DNA of 64,000 nucleotides from Actinacidiphila epipremni (GCF_012034175.1 NZ_JAATEJ010000021.1:62001-126000), one strand, 5' to 3'. Numbered from the stretch's first letter, positions 1 through 8,962 are shown. The notes: generated by a model from the sequence alone, not told the origin. Numbers and translations are program-made.

Positions 1-208
1 GACCGCGGTCGGCGCGACCGGCATGGAGTACGGCGGCATCACCCCGGTGGGCCTGCCCGCCGGCTGGCCGCTGCTGATCGACCCGGCCGTGGTGGAGACC
101 CCGTGGGTGCTGCTCGGCAGCGGCTTGCGCCGCGGCAAGCTCATCGTGCCCGGCAAGCTGCTCGCCGACCTGCCGAACGCCGAGGTCGTCGACGGCCTCG
201 GCATCTGA
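1..208 (+). CDS. YbaK/EbsC-family aminoacyl-tRNA deacylase, C-terminal fragment
   Basis: The gene enters from the left edge; the reading frame starts at base 2 and ends with TGA at 206-208, leaving about 68 C-terminal residues. The segment MEYGGITPVGLP followed by a P-x-x-x-D stretch and a GSGLRRGKLIVPG strand is the usual end of YbaK/EbsC proteins, which hydrolyse mis-acylated tRNAs such as Cys-tRNA(Pro) in the cytoplasm. The N-terminal part, with the lysine that binds the tRNA 3' end, lies outside the window, so the exact subfamily cannot be decided. It converges on the small membrane-protein ORF at 249-509. Confidence 0.75.
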   Translation, partial: TAVGATGMEYGGITPVGLPAGWPLLIDPAVVETPWVLLGSGLRRGKLIVPGKLLADLPNAEVVDGLGI

Positions 209-248
209 CCGCCCCGCCGGACCACCCCCGGCCCGCCGGCCGACGAGC

Positions 249-509
249 TCAACGGCGCAGGCGGTCCCCCACCCAGCGGCTCGGGGCCGCGAGGGCGATC
301 GCCAGCGGGTTGAAGAAGAACGTACGCACGTCCAGCGGGCGACGAGGGCCGCTGTGCACGGTCACGAATCCGCCGCCGGGGTGAGGAGTCGCCTTCGCCC
401 GCGCACGGCGTTCCACGGCCGTCGCCAGCGGGTCGCCGACGAGCAGGAGAACCGGAGAGGCCGCGATGACGGCGGCATAGGTGAGGACGCTCACGCGCTT
501 GGAGGGCAT
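249..509 (-). CDS. Small hypothetical protein with one N-terminal hydrophobic segment
   Basis: An 86-residue ORF beginning MPSKRVSVLTYAAV. Residues about 8-30 form one hydrophobic helix (AAVIAASPVLLLVGDPL) that could be a membrane anchor or an uncleaved signal; the rest is basic and Arg-rich. I recognise no family. It lies 79 bases downstream of the CoA-binding gene on the same strand and could be co-transcribed. Support is only the ORF, its fit between neighbours and the hydrophobic N-terminus, so it may be spurious. Confidence 0.4.
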   Translation of the reverse strand: MPSKRVSVLTYAAVIAASPVLLLVGDPLATAVERRARAKATPHPGGGFVTVHSGPRRPLDVRTFFFNPLAIALAAPSRWVGDRLRR

Positions 510-588
510 GACCGTCCAACGTCCCGCGCCCGCAGCACGGTTCCCGCGACGCGGACCGCTCCGACCCCCGGGGCGTAGAAGGACAAGC

Positions 589-1014
589 TCAGCCCAGCCG
601 GGGGATCTCGATCGCGGGGCAGCGGTCCATCACCATCTCCAGGCCCGCCGCCCTCGTCCGCTCGTACGCGGCCTCGTCGATCACCCCGAGCTGGAACCAC
701 ACCGCCTTCGCGCCGGCCGCGACCGCCTCGTCGGCGACCGCGCCGGCCAGGTCGGAGTTGACGAAGACGTCCACCACGTCCACCGGGAAGGGCACGTCGG
801 CGAGCGAGGCGTACCCCTGCTCGCCGTGCACCGTCTCCGCCTTGGGGTGGACGGGCACGACGCGCTTGCCGAAGCGCTGGAGCACCGAGGCGACGCCGTA
901 CGCCGCCCGGGACCGGTTGTTCGACAGGCCCACCACGGCCCAGGTGTCGCCGGACTCCCGCAGGATCCGCCGCACCGCCGCCGCGTCGCCGTACCCGCCG
1001 CCTTGCGTGGCCAT
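589..1014 (-). CDS. CoA-binding domain protein (YccU-like)
   Basis: A 141-residue Rossmann-fold protein of the CoA_binding/YccU family. Its N-terminal WAVVGLSNNRSRAAYGV is the nucleotide-binding turn, followed by KRVVPVHPKAETVHG, PVDVVDVFVNS and KAVWFQLGVID, which recur in the family. These proteins resemble the first domain of succinyl-CoA synthetase alpha and ADP-forming acyl-CoA ligases; their cellular role is not settled. I start at the ATG at 1014 because the frame reads back into low-quality sequence beyond it, the length matches the family (about 135-145 residues), and a purine-rich GGAAAGGG lies upstream. It is divergent from the YigZ gene. Confidence 0.85.
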   Translation of the reverse strand: MATQGGGYGDAAAVRRILRESGDTWAVVGLSNNRSRAAYGVASVLQRFGKRVVPVHPKAETVHGEQGYASLADVPFPVDVVDVFVNSDLAGAVADEAVAAGAKAVWFQLGVIDEAAYERTRAAGLEMVMDRCPAIEIPRLG

Positions 1015-1134
1015 CGCCGCCCACCGCCCTTTCCGCCTCGTCGTGCACGATCCTGCCCGGTCCCGCACGATCCTGCCTGCTCCTGCCCGGTCAACCGGGA
1101 CCCGGCCGCCGCCATTCCCCGGACGGCCACGCTC

Positions 1135-1140
1135 TAGGGT
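1135..1140 (+). promoter_or_regulatory. -10-like hexamer for a leaderless yigZ-type transcript
   Basis: TAGGGT ends six bases before the ATG at 1147, the spacing expected if transcription starts at the start codon. The six intervening bases GGGGGA are too close to act as a normal ribosome binding site. No clear -35 is visible. Confidence 0.35.
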
Positions 1141-1146
1141 GGGGGA

Positions 1147-1773
1147 ATGGCGGACTCGTACCTGACCGTGGCGCGCCGGGGCGTCCACGAGAGCGAGATC
1201 AAGCGCTCCCGCTTCCTGTGCACGCTCGCCCCCGCCGCCGACGAGGGCGCCGCGCAGGCCGTGATCCGCGAGGTCCGCACGGCGCACCCGGCCGCGACGC
1301 ACAACTGCTTCGCGTACGTCATCGGCCCCGACGGACGGCTGCACCGGGCCAGTGACGACGGCGAGCCGGGCGGCACCGCCGGTACGCCGATGCTCCAGGT
1401 GCTGCTCGGCCGCCAGGTGCGCGACACCGTCGCCGTCGTCACCCGCTACTACGGCGGTGTCCAGCTCGGTGCCGGCGGGCTCGCCCGCGCCTACGGCGGC
1501 GCGGTGTCGGCCGCGCTGGACGAGATCGGCACGGTCGAGCGGCGCCGGCTGGTGCTGCTCACGGTCGTCGTGGACCACGCGCGGGCCGGCCGGCTGGAGA
1601 ACGACCTGCGCGCCGCCGGCCGCGCCCTGCGGGACGTCGCGTACGGCGCCGCGGTGACCTTCACCGTCGGGGTGCCGGAGGCGGACGTGCCCGCCTTCAC
1701 GTCCTGGCTCGCCGACGTGACCGCGGGCGCCGCCGCCTGCACGGCGGGCGGCAGCGCCTACGTCGACGGGTGA
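1147..1773 (+). CDS. YigZ/IMPACT family protein (UPF0029)
   Basis: A 208-residue protein with the two-part layout of bacterial YigZ. The N-terminal IMPACT (UPF0029) domain carries the family stretches KRSRFLC, HNCFAYVIG, SDDGEPGGTAGTPML and the RYYGGVQLGAGGLARAYG block (about residues 95-120); the C-terminal part is the ferredoxin-like DUF1949 domain. IMPACT relatives in eukaryotes modulate translation control through Gcn1/Gcn2; the bacterial function is unclear. Length fits the family. Its transcript looks leaderless. It converges on gudD with only seven bases between stop codons, so no separate terminator is possible there. Confidence 0.92.
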   Translation: MADSYLTVARRGVHESEIKRSRFLCTLAPAADEGAAQAVIREVRTAHPAATHNCFAYVIGPDGRLHRASDDGEPGGTAGTPMLQVLLGRQVRDTVAVVTRYYGGVQLGAGGLARAYGGAVSAALDEIGTVERRRLVLLTVVVDHARAGRLENDLRAAGRALRDVAYGAAVTFTVGVPEADVPAFTSWLADVTAGAAACTAGGSAYVDG

Positions 1774-1780
1774 GGAGCCC

Positions 1781-3049
1781 TCACCAGCGCGGCGACCTGC
1801 CCTCGTACGACGGGTCGATGGAGCGCATGTAGCCGGTGTCGTCCCGGTTGCGCAGCCCGCAGCGCACATACGCCTCGTGCAGTCGCGCCAGCGCGTCCCG
1901 GTCCAGCTCCACCCCCAGCCCCGGTGTGCGCGGCACCCGTACCGAACCGCCGGCGAACTCCAGCGCGCCGGGGACGACGACCTCCTCGGTCTTCCACGGC
2001 CAGTGGGTGTCGCAGGCGTACGTGAGGTTGGGCGTCGCGGCGGCCAGATGCGTCATCGCGGCCAGGCTGATGCCCAGGTGCGAGTTGGAGTGCATGGACA
2101 GGCCCAGGCTGAAGGTGCGGCAGATGCCGGCCAGCAGCAGGGAGCGCTGCATGCCGCCCCAGTAGTGGTGGTCGGACAGCACGACCTGCACCGCGTCGCG
2201 CGCGACCGCCGAGGACAGCTCGTCGAAGGCGACCACGCACATGTTGGTGGCCAGCGGCATCGGCGCCTGCCGGGCGACCTCCGCCATGCCCTGCTGGCCG
2301 GGCGTCGGGTCCTCCAGGTACTCCAGGACGCCGTCCAGCTCCCGCGCGACCCGTACGGACGTCTCCACCGTCCAGGCCGCGTTGGGGTCCAGCCGCAGCG
2401 GCACCCCGGGGAAGGCCTTGTGCAGCGCCCGGACCGCCTCGATCTCCTCCCCGGGCGGCATCACGCCGCCCTTGAGCTTGATCGCGCCGAAGCCGTACTC
2501 CTCGGTCATCCGCCGCGCCTGCGCGACGATGCCGTCCGGGTCGAGCGCCTCGCCCCAGCCGTCGGGCTCGGCGCCGGGGTGGCCGGCCCACTTGTAGAAC
2601 AGGTACGCGCTGAAGGGCACCTCCTCGCGCACCGCGCCGCCCAGCAGGTCGCTGACCGGCAGCCCGGCAGCCTTGCCCTGGATGTCCAGGCACGCGACCT
2701 CGAACGGCGCGAAGACCCGGTCGGCGGTGCTGCTGCTGGTGATCATGCCGGTCAGGCCGTGGCCGTCGGAGCCGGCGTCGCCGGCCAGCGCCTCGGAGAT
2801 CCGGCGGTGCATGCCGCCGAGGGTGTGCACGTCCATGCCGGTGATGACGTCGACGGCGGTGCGCAGCCGCCGCAGATGGCCCTCGTCGGCGTACGTCTCG
2901 CCGAGCCCGGTGATGCCCTGGTCGGTGTGCACCTCGACGATCGCCCGCAGCGCGTACGGCTCGTGCACGCCGACCGCGTTCAGCAGCGCCGGGTCGCGGA
3001 AGGCGACCGGGGTGATGTCGACGCCGGTGATCCTGATGCCGCCGCTCAC
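1781..3049 (-). CDS. gudD: Glucarate dehydratase family protein (enolase superfamily)
   Basis: A 422-residue member of the mandelate racemase/muconate-lactonizing group of the enolase superfamily. It should dehydrate D-glucarate (or L-idarate) to 5-keto-4-deoxy-D-glucarate in the cytosol. Visible features are an N-terminal capping domain with GLGETYADEGH, the barrel base motif IKLKGGVM, the metal-binding LDPNAAW and LEDPTPGQ strands, and VLSDHHYWGGMQ and THLAAATPN near the C-terminal active-site face. Length matches glucarate dehydratases (about 420-450). Its start overlaps the end of kdgD by four bases (3046-3049), so the two are translationally coupled and catalyse consecutive steps. Glucarate versus a related aldarate cannot be settled by eye. 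Confidence 0.88.
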   Translation of the reverse strand: MSGGIRITGVDITPVAFRDPALLNAVGVHEPYALRAIVEVHTDQGITGLGETYADEGHLRRLRTAVDVITGMDVHTLGGMHRRISEALAGDAGSDGHGLTGMITSSSTADRVFAPFEVACLDIQGKAAGLPVSDLLGGAVREEVPFSAYLFYKWAGHPGAEPDGWGEALDPDGIVAQARRMTEEYGFGAIKLKGGVMPPGEEIEAVRALHKAFPGVPLRLDPNAAWTVETSVRVARELDGVLEYLEDPTPGQQGMAEVARQAPMPLATNMCVVAFDELSSAVARDAVQVVLSDHHYWGGMQRSLLLAGICRTFSLGLSMHSNSHLGISLAAMTHLAAATPNLTYACDTHWPWKTEEVVVPGALEFAGGSVRVPRTPGLGVELDRDALARLHEAYVRCGLRNRDDTGYMRSIDPSYEGRSPRW

Positions 3050-3969
3050 CGGGACGCCTCCGGCGCGACCAGGGCCCGGCCGGCCGCGACGATCCGGGCG
3101 AGCTCGGCGAGATCGGCCGGCGACGGCTCGGTCAGCGGTGGCCGCACCCCGCCGACGTCCAGGCCGCCGAGCCGCACCGCGGCCTTGACCAGGGACACCG
3201 CGTAGCCGGGAGTACGTTCGCGCAGCGCGATCAGCGGATGGAAGAAGCCGGCCAGCAGCGCCTGCACGGTCTTGTCGTCGCCGGAGGTGACCGCGCGGTG
3301 GAAGGCCAGCGAGATCTCCGGGGCGAAGCAGAAGACGGCCGAGGAGTAGAGGTCCACGCCGATGCCGCGGTAGGCGGGCACGGTGCCCTCGGCGGTCGGC
3401 ATGCCGTTGAAGAACCGGAAGTCCTTGGTGCCCGCGACGGCGTCGGCGCGGACCGCGGTGACGATCCGGGAGAGCAGGTCGAGGTCGCCCAGGCCGTCCT
3501 TGAAGCCGGCCACCCGCGGCATCCTGACCACCGCCACGGCCGAGGCGACGTCGAAGCGGGCGTTGCCGCGCTGGTAGACGACGACCGGCAGCTCGGTGGC
3601 CGCGGTCACCTCGCGCACATAGGCCACCAGGCCGGCCGGCGGGGCCTGCACCAGATACGGCGGCATCAGCAGCAGCCCGTCGGCGCCCGCCTGCGCCGCG
3701 GCCCGGGCGAAGGCCCGCGCGAGCGGCAGCGAACCGCCGGCCCCGGCGAACACCGGGACCCGGCCGCCGGTCGCCTGCACGGCGGTGCGGACCACGTCGG
3801 CGTACTCGCCCGGTTCGAGGGCGTGGAACTCACCGGTGCCGCACGCGACGAACACACCGCCGGCGCCGGACTCGACCCCCCGCCGTACATGCTCCGAAAG
3901 TATCGGAAGATCGACCGAATCTTCTGAGGTGAACGGTGTCACCGGGAAGAACAGCACGCCGTCGAGCAT
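3046..3969 (-). CDS. kdgD: 5-dehydro-4-deoxyglucarate dehydratase
   Basis: A 307-residue protein of the DHDPS/N-acetylneuraminate lyase class I aldolase superfamily. It performs a decarboxylating dehydration of 5-keto-4-deoxyglucarate to 2-oxoglutarate semialdehyde. Family marks are FFPVTPFTSED near the N-terminus, the phosphate/carboxylate loop CGTGEFHAL (residues 43-51), catalytic Tyr in VVYQRGN (Tyr132) and the Schiff-base Lys in VAGFKDG (Lys157). The ATG at 3969 is preceded by GAGAGG at a good distance. It is the first gene of the two-gene operon with gudD; the semialdehyde dehydrogenase that would finish the route to 2-oxoglutarate is not in this window. Confidence 0.88.
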   Translation of the reverse strand: MLDGVLFFPVTPFTSEDSVDLPILSEHVRRGVESGAGGVFVACGTGEFHALEPGEYADVVRTAVQATGGRVPVFAGAGGSLPLARAFARAAAQAGADGLLLMPPYLVQAPPAGLVAYVREVTAATELPVVVYQRGNARFDVASAVAVVRMPRVAGFKDGLGDLDLLSRIVTAVRADAVAGTKDFRFFNGMPTAEGTVPAYRGIGVDLYSSAVFCFAPEISLAFHRAVTSGDDKTVQALLAGFFHPLIALRERTPGYAVSLVKAAVRLGGLDVGGVRPPLTEPSPADLAELARIVAAGRALVAPEASR

Positions 3970-4388
3970 CGATGCCTCTCATTGTCCACACATATGAACG
4001 CTCATCATGAATGCGAATCCTTAAGGACTGTAGGCGCCCCCTTCCGACCGGTCAATGGCCAGCGGAAATCGTGACCCGCGGCCACCGCGGGGGCGGGTGC
4101 CGGGCGTGCGGGCCCACCGGCCGTGCCGGGTGCGGGACATCGGACCGGGGCGGGCCGCCGGCCCTGCCGGGCGGGCGGATTGGCCGGGTATGCGGACCGG
4201 GTCGTCGAAGATTCGACACGGAAGTTTTCGAATCGTCGGACGAAAGCTTCGAAAGCCGGGGCCGGTCGCGCAAGCGGCGAGCGCGGCACCCACGGGCCGC
4301 CCGCGCGCCCTAGAATCCTGTGATCACCCCGGGCACCCGGCGGAGGGCGAGGAACGGCGAGCGTGGGCGGGCACATCGAGGCGGCCGA
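3970..4388. other. Divergent intergenic region, glucarate operon / sbcDC (419 bp)
   Basis: No convincing gene. The kdgD-proximal 50 bases are unusually AT-rich and hold a short inverted repeat, ATGA-ACGC-TCAT at 3994-4005, a possible operator for the glucarate operon. The sbcD-proximal part holds the TTCGAA repeats listed separately and a -10-like TAGAAT at 4311-4316. The middle is GC-rich with no visible motif. Confidence 0.5.
4205..4253. promoter_or_regulatory. Cluster of TTCGA/TTCGAA elements upstream of sbcD
   Basis: Within 49 bases there are TCGAAGATTCGA (4205-4216), TTCGAA (4227-4232) and CGAA-AGC-TTCG running into TTCGAA (4243-4253). The elements sit roughly 60-110 bases before the -10-like TAGAAT. 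They resemble pieces of the actinobacterial LexA box, whose half-site is close to CGAAC, but no full box is present. I call it a candidate operator for the SOS regulator or another repressor. Confidence 0.3.
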
Positions 4389-5549
4389 GTGAGGCTGCTG
4401 CACACATCGGACTGGCACCTGGGCCGGTCCTTCCACCGGGTGAGCCTGCTGGAGGCGCAACGGGCCTTCCTCGACCACCTCGTGGACGTCGTCCGCGCCG
4501 AGGACGTCGACGCCGTCCTCGTCGCCGGCGACATCTACGACCGGGCCGTGCCGCCCCTGTCCGCCGTCGAGCTGTACGACCGGGCGCTGCACGCGCTCGC
4601 CGCGGCCGGCGTGCCCACCGTGATGATCTCCGGCAACCACGACTCCGCGCGCCGGCTCGGCGTCGGCGCGGGACTGCTCGGCCGGGCCGGCGTCCACCTG
4701 CGCACCGTCCCGGCCGGCTGCGACCGCCCCGTCCTGCTGCGCGACGAGCACGGCGACGTCGCCGTCTACGGCATCCCCTACCTCGAACCCGCCCTGGTCC
4801 GCGACACCTTGGGCACCGACCGGGCCGACCACCCCGCCGTGCTCGGCGCCGCCATCGACCTGATCCGCGCGGATCTCGCCACCCGCCCTGCCGGCACCCG
4901 CAGCGTCGTGCTCGCCCACGCCTTCGTCACCGGCGCCGCGCCCAGCGACAGCGAACGCGACATCACCACCGGCGGCGTCGACTCCGTGCCCGCCGCGCTC
5001 TTCGACGGCTTCCACTACACCGCGCTCGGCCACCTGCACGGCTGCCAGACCGTCGGCGAGCGCCTCCGCTACAGCGGCTCGCCGCTGGCCTACTCCTTCT
5101 CCGAGGAGCACCACCGCAAGAGCATGTGGCTGGTCGACCTCGGACCCGGCGGCGCGATCGACGCCCGCCGGCTCGACACGCCCGTGCCGCGCCGGCTGGC
5201 CCGGCTGCGCGGCACGCTCGCCGAACTGCTCGCCGACCCCGCGCACGAGGCGCACACCGACTCCTGGGTCGAGGCCGTCCTCACCGACGCCGACCGCCCC
5301 TACGAGCCGATGGCCGCGCTCGCCAAGCGCTTCCCGCACATCCTCAGCCTCGGCTTTGACCCCGGGAACCGGCCCGAGGACCCCGACGCCTCCTACGCCC
5401 GCCGCCTGGCCGGCCGCAGCGACCAGCAGATCGCCGAGGACTTCGTCGCGCACGTGCGCGGCAGCGCGCCCGACGACCACGAACGCGCGGTGCTGCGCGA
5501 CGCGTTCGACGCGGTGCGGGCCGCCGCGGCGGGAACGGAGCGCGACTGA
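4389..5549 (+). CDS. sbcD: Nuclease SbcCD subunit D (Mre11-type)
   Basis: A 386-residue calcineurin-like metallophosphoesterase, the nuclease subunit of the SbcCD complex that trims hairpins and protein-blocked DNA ends. The metal-binding motifs are in order: HTSDWHLGR at the N-terminus, VLVAGDIYDRAVP, MISGNHDSARRLG and LGHLHGCQ. I start at GTG 4389 because HTSDWH normally begins at residue 4 and a GAGG lies seven bases upstream; the longer ATG form from 4320 adds a basic, non-conserved tail. The last base of its stop is the first base of sbcC, so the two subunits are translationally coupled. Confidence 0.95.
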   Translation: MRLLHTSDWHLGRSFHRVSLLEAQRAFLDHLVDVVRAEDVDAVLVAGDIYDRAVPPLSAVELYDRALHALAAAGVPTVMISGNHDSARRLGVGAGLLGRAGVHLRTVPAGCDRPVLLRDEHGDVAVYGIPYLEPALVRDTLGTDRADHPAVLGAAIDLIRADLATRPAGTRSVVLAHAFVTGAAPSDSERDITTGGVDSVPAALFDGFHYTALGHLHGCQTVGERLRYSGSPLAYSFSEEHHRKSMWLVDLGPGGAIDARRLDTPVPRRLARLRGTLAELLADPAHEAHTDSWVEAVLTDADRPYEPMAALAKRFPHILSLGFDPGNRPEDPDASYARRLAGRSDQQIAEDFVAHVRGSAPDDHERAVLRDAFDAVRAAAAGTERD

Positions 5550-8500
5550 TGCGCCTGCACCGGCTGCGGCTCACCGCCTTCGGCCCCTTCGCGGGCGAGC
5601 AGAGCGTCGACTTCGACGAGCTGTCCACCGCGGGCCTGTTCCTGCTGCACGGCCCCACCGGCGGCGGCAAGACCTCCGTCCTCGACGCGGTGTGCTTCGC
5701 GCTGTACGGCCAGGTCCCCGGCGACCGGCCGGCCACCCGGCTGCGCAGCGACCACGCCGCGCCCGGCACCGCCACCGAGGTCGTGCTCGAACTCACCCTC
5801 GCCGGGCGCCGGCTGGAGATCACCCGGCGCCCCGAGCAGCCGCGCGCCAAGAAACGCGGCACCGGCGTGACGATGGAACGCGCGGTCACGCATCTGCGCG
5901 AGCGGACGGCCGGCCGGTGGCACGGCCTGACCCGCTCCCACCAGGAGGCCGGCGAGGAGATCCGGCAACTGGTCGGCATGAGCTGCGAGCAGTTCTGCCA
6001 GGTGGTGCTGCTGCCCCAGGGCGAGTTCGCGACCTTCCTGCGCGCGAGCGCCACGGAGCGGGCCGCGCTGCTCGGCAAGCTCTTCGACACCAGGCGCTTC
6101 CGCTCGGTGGAGCAGCGGCTGCGCGACCGCAAGCAGGAAGCTGCGCAGCTCCTGGCGGCGGGCGACCGCCGCACCGCCGAACTGGCCGCCCGCATGCGGC
6201 AGGCAGCGGGCGAGGAACCCGCCCCCATCCCCGGCCAGACCACCGGCGAGCCCGCCCACCTCGCCGCGGCTGCCGCGAAGACCCGCGGGGGCGTCGCCGG
6301 CCCCGCTCCGGCCGCGCCCGGCGCGGGGTCCCGTGCGGGGGGAGCCCCGGGGGTGGCGTCGGAGGGGGGCCGTGGCGTGGGCACTTCCGCGGAGCAGCTC
6401 GGGCTCGACCCCGCCGAGCCCGCGGGGCTGCTCGCGTATGCCGCCGTGTTGCGCAGCAACGCCCGGGAGCGGCACGACATCGCCCGGATCGCGCTCGCTC
6501 ACGCCGAAGCCGAGCACGCCGCAGCCGCCCTCGCCGCCGAGCAGGCGCGGGACGCCCATGCCGCCCGGCGGCGCGTCGAGGACGCCTGGCGCCGGGTCGC
6601 CGAACTCGGGGAGCTGCGCCCGCAGCGCACCGCTGCCCGGGAGACGCTGGCCCGCGCCCAGCGGGCCACCACGGTGGACCCGGCCCTCACGCACCGGGAC
6701 AAGGTCGCCGCCCAGCACGAAGAAGCCCTCGGCCTCGAACGCGCCGCCGCGAGCGCACTCGCGCAGGAAGCACTCCTCGACCTCCCGGCGCCGGCTCGCA
6801 CGCAGGGCGTGGACGGCGCGGACGGGGCGGTGGCCGCGCGTGCCCTTGACCCGGGCGGGCCGGGCGTCGGCGGGGACGGCGAGCCGGCGTCCCCGCGTGG
6901 CGCGGGTCGCGGTGGCGTCCCCGCGCTGGACCCCGGTGCGCTCGTGCGCCGCGCCGGCGACGTGCGGGAAGCGCTCGGCGGGCTCGCCGCCGCCGTGGAC
7001 GTCGAGGCGCGGGTGCGGGAGATCGCCGGGCGGCGGGCGCAGGCGGAGCGGGAGGAGCGCGAGGACGAGGAGGCCGTACGGGACGCCGGGGGGTGGCTCG
7101 GCGGGTGGCCCGAGGAGCGGGCCCGGTTGCAGGCCCGGCTCGACGCCGCGCTGGAGGCCGCCGCGCGGGCCGGCGACCTCGCGGGGCAGCGCGACGCCGC
7201 CCGGCGGCGCAAGGACGCCGCCGCGCAGCGCGACGCCCTCGCCGCCGACCTCGGCCGCGCCGAGCAGACCGCCCGGGAGGCGCGCGACCGGGCCGCGGAC
7301 GCCCGGGAGACCTGGCAGGACCTGCGGGAGAGCCGTATCGACGGCATCGCCGCCGAACTCGCCGCCCAGCTCGCCGCCGGCGAGCCCTGCCGGGTGTGCG
7401 GCTCCGCCGACCACCCCGCGCCTGCCCGGCCCACCGCCCGGCACGTCACCCGCGCCGACGAGGACGCCGCCTACGCCCGCTTCCAGCAGCGCGCCGCGGA
7501 CCACGACGCGGCCCGCGAGACCGCCACCCGGCTGCGTACCGCCCTGGAGGCCGCCACCGCCACCGCGGGCGACGCCCCCCAGGCCGAACTCGCCGCCGCC
7601 CACGCCGATCTGGTCGCCCGGCATGACGCCGCCACCCGCGCCGCGGCCACCGTCCCCGAGGCCAGGGCGGCCCTCGCCCGCGCCGAGGAGGAGCGCGACC
7701 GGCGCACCGCCCAGCAGCAGGACGCCCTCCACCGCGCCGCCGCCCGCACCTCCCGCCGCGAGGAACTGGACGAGCAGTACGAGCGGTTGAGCGGCGAGCT
7801 GGCCAAGGCCCGGGCCGGCCACCCGACCGTCGCCGCCCGCCGCGACCACCTGACCCGTACCCTCGCCCTGCTGGAACGCGCCGCCCACGCCGCCCGCGAG
7901 CGCGCCGACAGCCGGCAGCGCCTCGCCGAAGCCGAGTCGGCCCTCGCCGACGCCGCCGCCCGAGCCGGCTTCGCCACCCCCGCCGAAGCCGCCGCCGCGC
8001 TGCTGCCCCCGCCCCGCCTGTGGGCCGCCGAACGCGAGGCGGAGACCTGGTCGAAGGAGGAGGCCGCGGCAGAAGCCGAACTCACCACCGCCCTCTCCAC
8101 CCTCCCCCCAGACCTCTCCGCCCCCGAGGCGGCGGGCTCGGCCCCTGACAACGCCCCCGCCACCGCAGCCGACTCCGCCGCCGGCCCGGACGCGGCCCCC
8201 GACCTCGGGGCGCTCGCCCGGCTCACCCACCTCGCCGGTGAGGTCGCCGCCCGGGCGCAGGGGGCGCTCGACGGCGCCAACCTGCGGCTGCGGTGGGCCT
8301 CCGCCGCCGAGGCCGGCGCGGCGGCGCGGTGTGCGGACCTCGACCGGCTCGGCGCCGAGGCCGATGCCGTCGTGCGGGAGCTCGCGCCGGCGCGGGCGGC
8401 GCACGACCGGATCGCCCGGCTGTCGGACCTCGCGTCGGCCACCTCCGCGGAGAACCGCTACCGCATGGAGCTGGAGACCTATGTGCTGGCCGCGCGGCTC

Positions 8501-8953
8501 GAACAGGTCGCCGCCGCGGCCGGGTTGCGGCTGCGGCGGATGTCCGGGGGCCGGTACACCCTCGCCCACAGCGACGCCCGCGGCGGCGGCCGTACGAAGT
8601 CCGGCCTCGGACTGGTCGTCGTCGACGCCTGGACCGGCACCGAGCGCGACACCGCGACGCTCTCCGGCGGCGAGACCTTCTACGCCTCGCTCGCCCTCGC
8701 CCTGGGCCTGGCCGACGTCGTCACCGACGAGGCGGGCGGCATGCGCCTGGACACCCTCTTCATCGACGAGGGCTTCGGCAGCCTCGACGAGCAGGCCCTC
8801 GACGAGGTCCTGGACGTCCTCGACGGGCTGCGCGAACGCGACCGCGCGGTCGGCATCGTCAGCCACGTCGCCGACCTGCGCGACCGCATCCCCGCCCAAC
8901 TGCGGGTCGGCAAGGGCCGCGACGGCTCCACCCTCCACCAGAGCGCCCGCTGA
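5549..8953 (+). CDS. sbcC: Nuclease SbcCD subunit C, SMC/Rad50-type ATPase
   Basis: A 1134-residue Rad50-like ATPase that partners SbcD in DNA end processing. Walker A GPTGGGKT is at residues 35-42, the zinc hook Cys-Arg-Val-Cys at 614-617 at the apex of long Ala/Arg/Glu-rich coiled coils, the ABC signature LSGGE at 1038-1042, and Walker B with FIDEGFGSLDEQ at 1071-1082. It is longer than usual for bacterial SbcC; two Gly/Pro/Ala-rich insertions around residues 245-280 and 410-460 interrupt the first coiled-coil arm. These look like low-complexity expansions rather than added domains. The start overlaps the sbcD stop by one base. Confidence 0.95.
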   Translation: MRLHRLRLTAFGPFAGEQSVDFDELSTAGLFLLHGPTGGGKTSVLDAVCFALYGQVPGDRPATRLRSDHAAPGTATEVVLELTLAGRRLEITRRPEQPRAKKRGTGVTMERAVTHLRERTAGRWHGLTRSHQEAGEEIRQLVGMSCEQFCQVVLLPQGEFATFLRASATERAALLGKLFDTRRFRSVEQRLRDRKQEAAQLLAAGDRRTAELAARMRQAAGEEPAPIPGQTTGEPAHLAAAAAKTRGGVAGPAPAAPGAGSRAGGAPGVASEGGRGVGTSAEQLGLDPAEPAGLLAYAAVLRSNARERHDIARIALAHAEAEHAAAALAAEQARDAHAARRRVEDAWRRVAELGELRPQRTAARETLARAQRATTVDPALTHRDKVAAQHEEALGLERAAASALAQEALLDLPAPARTQGVDGADGAVAARALDPGGPGVGGDGEPASPRGAGRGGVPALDPGALVRRAGDVREALGGLAAAVDVEARVREIAGRRAQAEREEREDEEAVRDAGGWLGGWPEERARLQARLDAALEAAARAGDLAGQRDAARRRKDAAAQRDALAADLGRAEQTAREARDRAADARETWQDLRESRIDGIAAELAAQLAAGEPCRVCGSADHPAPARPTARHVTRADEDAAYARFQQRAADHDAARETATRLRTALEAATATAGDAPQAELAAAHADLVARHDAATRAAATVPEARAALARAEEERDRRTAQQQDALHRAAARTSRREELDEQYERLSGELAKARAGHPTVAARRDHLTRTLALLERAAHAARERADSRQRLAEAESALADAAARAGFATPAEAAAALLPPPRLWAAEREAETWSKEEAAAEAELTTALSTLPPDLSAPEAAGSAPDNAPATAADSAAGPDAAPDLGALARLTHLAGEVAARAQGALDGANLRLRWASAAEAGAAARCADLDRLGAEADAVVRELAPARAAHDRIARLSDLASATSAENRYRMELETYVLAARLEQVAAAAGLRLRRMSGGRYTLAHSDARGGGRTKSGLGLVVVDAWTGTERDTATLSGGETFYASLALALGLADVVTDEAGGMRLDTLFIDEGFGSLDEQALDEVLDVLDGLRERDRAVGIVSHVADLRDRIPAQLRVGKGRDGSTLHQSAR

Positions 8954-8962
8954 GCGCGAGCG

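Noticed and set aside
1044..1077. GCACGATCCTGCC direct repeat (two copies 21 bases apart) upstream of the CoA-binding gene
   Set aside because: Only two copies with a degenerate third, no symmetry and no promoter geometry; likely a local duplication.
4005..5480. Minus-strand reading frame of 491 codons opposite sbcD
   Set aside because: Sequence is a Val/Gly/Ala-rich shadow of sbcD; the plus strand contains the full metallophosphoesterase motif set.
5393..8938. An uninterrupted minus-strand reading frame of 1181 codons opposite sbcD-sbcC
   Set aside because: It mirrors the high-GC third positions of the real genes, has Gly/Arg-rich sequence without domains, and sbcC has all its catalytic motifs on the plus strand.
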